The notes beneath the pieces are model-generated. The model ran no database searches. It was given only the letters and a program-made list of their open reading frames with translations, and was not told the origin of the DNA. 7,985 nt of DNA from Sulfurovum sp. (lineage in GTDB: Bacteria; Campylobacterota; Campylobacteria; Campylobacterales; Sulfurovaceae), in assembly GCA_015661795.1 (NCBI GenBank), contig DQVJ01000234.1, positions 1 through 7,985 on the forward strand, written 5' to 3'. Made by a program: the position numbers and the translations under genes. This document shows, one piece after another, positions 6,943 through 7,985 of this stretch. Within the stretch, counting starts at the first letter, position 1. Each line of letters opens with the position of its first letter.

Positions 6943-7985
6943 ATGTATACATTTTTGAGAGTGAGTTTGAGTTTTATTCTTTTCTTTTCTATTACAAGTA
7001 CGAGCATCTATGGCAATGAAGAGAAAATGCCTTTTCAAATAGAGTCTGGAACCATCATTTATGAGATAACTGGTGGAGCAGAGCTTACACCTGAGACCAA
7101 TCTCACTATTAAGGGTAGAGCCAAATTACGGTTTAAAGACTGGGGAAAAGTAAAAATAGAAGAAGAGAGTGGTATATTATTAACAACCGGTGCTATAAAA
7201 CACCAAGAAAAAGTAAAAAAGTTTGTTAAAGAAACAGAAGATAATATAATAATTGTTGATTATTCTAATGAACAGCTTATAGAGCATAAGAGAGCTGCTT
7301 CAAAAAATCCCAAAGATGACATAAAGAATCTTGCTTATAAAGGGAAATCTACTATAGCAGACATCGAGTGTGATTTATGGGAAGGTATGGGGATACGTAA
7401 ATGTATGTATAAAGGAATCATTTTACTGTTAGAATCTCATGTCTATACTGCGCATTATAGTAAAAAAGCAATCACAGTTTTATTGGATATTAATCATACC
7501 AAAGAGGAGTTTACTCTACCAGATTATCCTATTCATAAGATAGGATTTTTTAAAGATAATAAAAAAACAAAAAATACTACAAAAACAGGAAGCTTTAGGA
7601 AACTCATCAAAAATAAAGTAGCTATATCAGGGGATAAAGTGAGTTTTACACAAGAAAGAGAAAATAGAAAAAAACAAAAGTTTCTTAACAACCTTGGAAA
7701 AGACATCTTTATACAGCAAAAGAAACTTCTACCGGATTTATTATTGTCTATGCAAAAAACCCGAGCATGTTTACAAACAGTAGAAAACCCCTTTGAAGCA
7801 AATGAATGCATTGAAGAGTTTTCCCATATGAAAGAAAAACTGGGTAGCCAGGAAGATGATTATATTATATTATGGGATCAGAATCGCAAAGAGATACTTT
7901 TAGATAAAATTGAAGATGAACTCACAGGACTTCAGGCGAAAAACCCATGCATCAAGCGTGCTAAAAATATTACCGATCTTTCAGC
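6943..7985 (+). CDS. Secreted cysteine-containing protein of unknown function (3' partial)
   Basis: The frame runs open from ATG 6943 to the window edge: 347 complete residues, with no stop reached. Residues 1-24 look like a signal peptide (hydrophobic core, then Ser-Ile-Tyr-Gly before Asn-Glu-Glu), with no lipobox Cys. The mature N-terminal part (about 28-180) is strand-rich, with GTIIYEITGG, LTIKGRAKLRFKDWG and TIADIECDLWEG segments. This resembles the sheet-and-groove pattern of LolA-like or DUF4412-like periplasmic proteins, but that is a weak by-eye impression. Cys143 and Cys154 could form a disulfide. A lysine-rich stretch (about 190-250) leads to a helical C-terminal part containing Cys276, Cys289 and Cys336, in which another cysteine pair is possible. 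I do not recognise a named family; similar proteins of unknown function appear to occur in Campylobacterota. It follows the barrel gene after 99 bases with its own promoter candidate, so a link to the transporter operon is possible but unproven. Confidence 0.75.
   Translation, partial: MYTFLRVSLSFILFFSITSTSIYGNEEKMPFQIESGTIIYEITGGAELTPETNLTIKGRAKLRFKDWGKVKIEEESGILLTTGAIKHQEKVKKFVKETEDNIIIVDYSNEQLIEHKRAASKNPKDDIKNLAYKGKSTIADIECDLWEGMGIRKCMYKGIILLLESHVYTAHYSKKAITVLLDINHTKEEFTLPDYPIHKIGFFKDNKKTKNTTKTGSFRKLIKNKVAISGDKVSFTQERENRKKQKFLNNLGKDIFIQQKKLLPDLLLSMQKTRACLQTVENPFEANECIEEFSHMKEKLGSQEDDYIILWDQNRKEILLDKIEDELTGLQAKNPCIKRAKNITDLS

Noticed and set aside
6784..7038. 84-codon reverse-strand open frame across the intergenic region
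   Set aside because: It covers the end of the barrel gene, the promoter candidate and the signal peptide of the fifth gene; it has no recognisable domain and does not look like a coding protein.
7533..7811. 92-codon reverse-strand open frame
   Set aside because: It is antisense to the fifth gene, which has a signal peptide, a ribosome site and a much longer open frame; its Phe/Leu-rich product reflects the complement of lysine-rich codons.

Overview
The window is AT-rich bacterial DNA with every supported gene on the + strand. The low-GC codon use, lysine/isoleucine-rich proteins, short Shine-Dalgarno sites, a TGnTAAAAT-type extended -10 with no clear -35, and the look of the proteins all suggest a Campylobacterota (Epsilonproteobacteria) member of the Sulfurovum/Sulfurimonas kind. 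That placement is inferred from family resemblance; no rRNA or marker gene is present.

Layout. Positions 1-6843 hold four tightly packed genes that look like one operon: (1) an RND/MMPL-superfamily membrane transporter whose first ~47 residues lie before the window; (2) a second, divergent RND/MMPL transporter overlapping the first by 11 bases; (3) a small secreted protein of the LolA-like 'outer membrane lipoprotein-sorting protein' family; (4) an outer-membrane beta-barrel of DUF1302 type, preceded by an acidic, repeated N-terminal linker, starting 3 bases after gene 3 stops. Positions 6844-6942 are a 99-base intergenic region with an (AT)6 tract, an extended -10 promoter candidate and a small dyad. 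From 6943 to the window edge runs a fifth open frame, a secreted cysteine-containing protein of unknown function cut off at its 3' end.

How it may work. The four-gene set supplies one part for each compartment: two proton-driven inner-membrane RND proteins, one periplasmic LolA-fold carrier and one outer-membrane barrel. This suggests a trans-envelope route for a hydrophobic cargo (lipid, lipoprotein, hopanoid/hydrocarbon-like or polyene-like molecule), not a classical AcrAB-TolC drug pump: there is no membrane-fusion protein and no TolC-like channel. Cargo and direction cannot be read from the sequence. The most notable details are the loss of the TM4 acidic residue in the second RND protein, the 20-residue acidic repeat in the barrel protein, and the uncharacterised fifth gene, which may be a further periplasmic partner.
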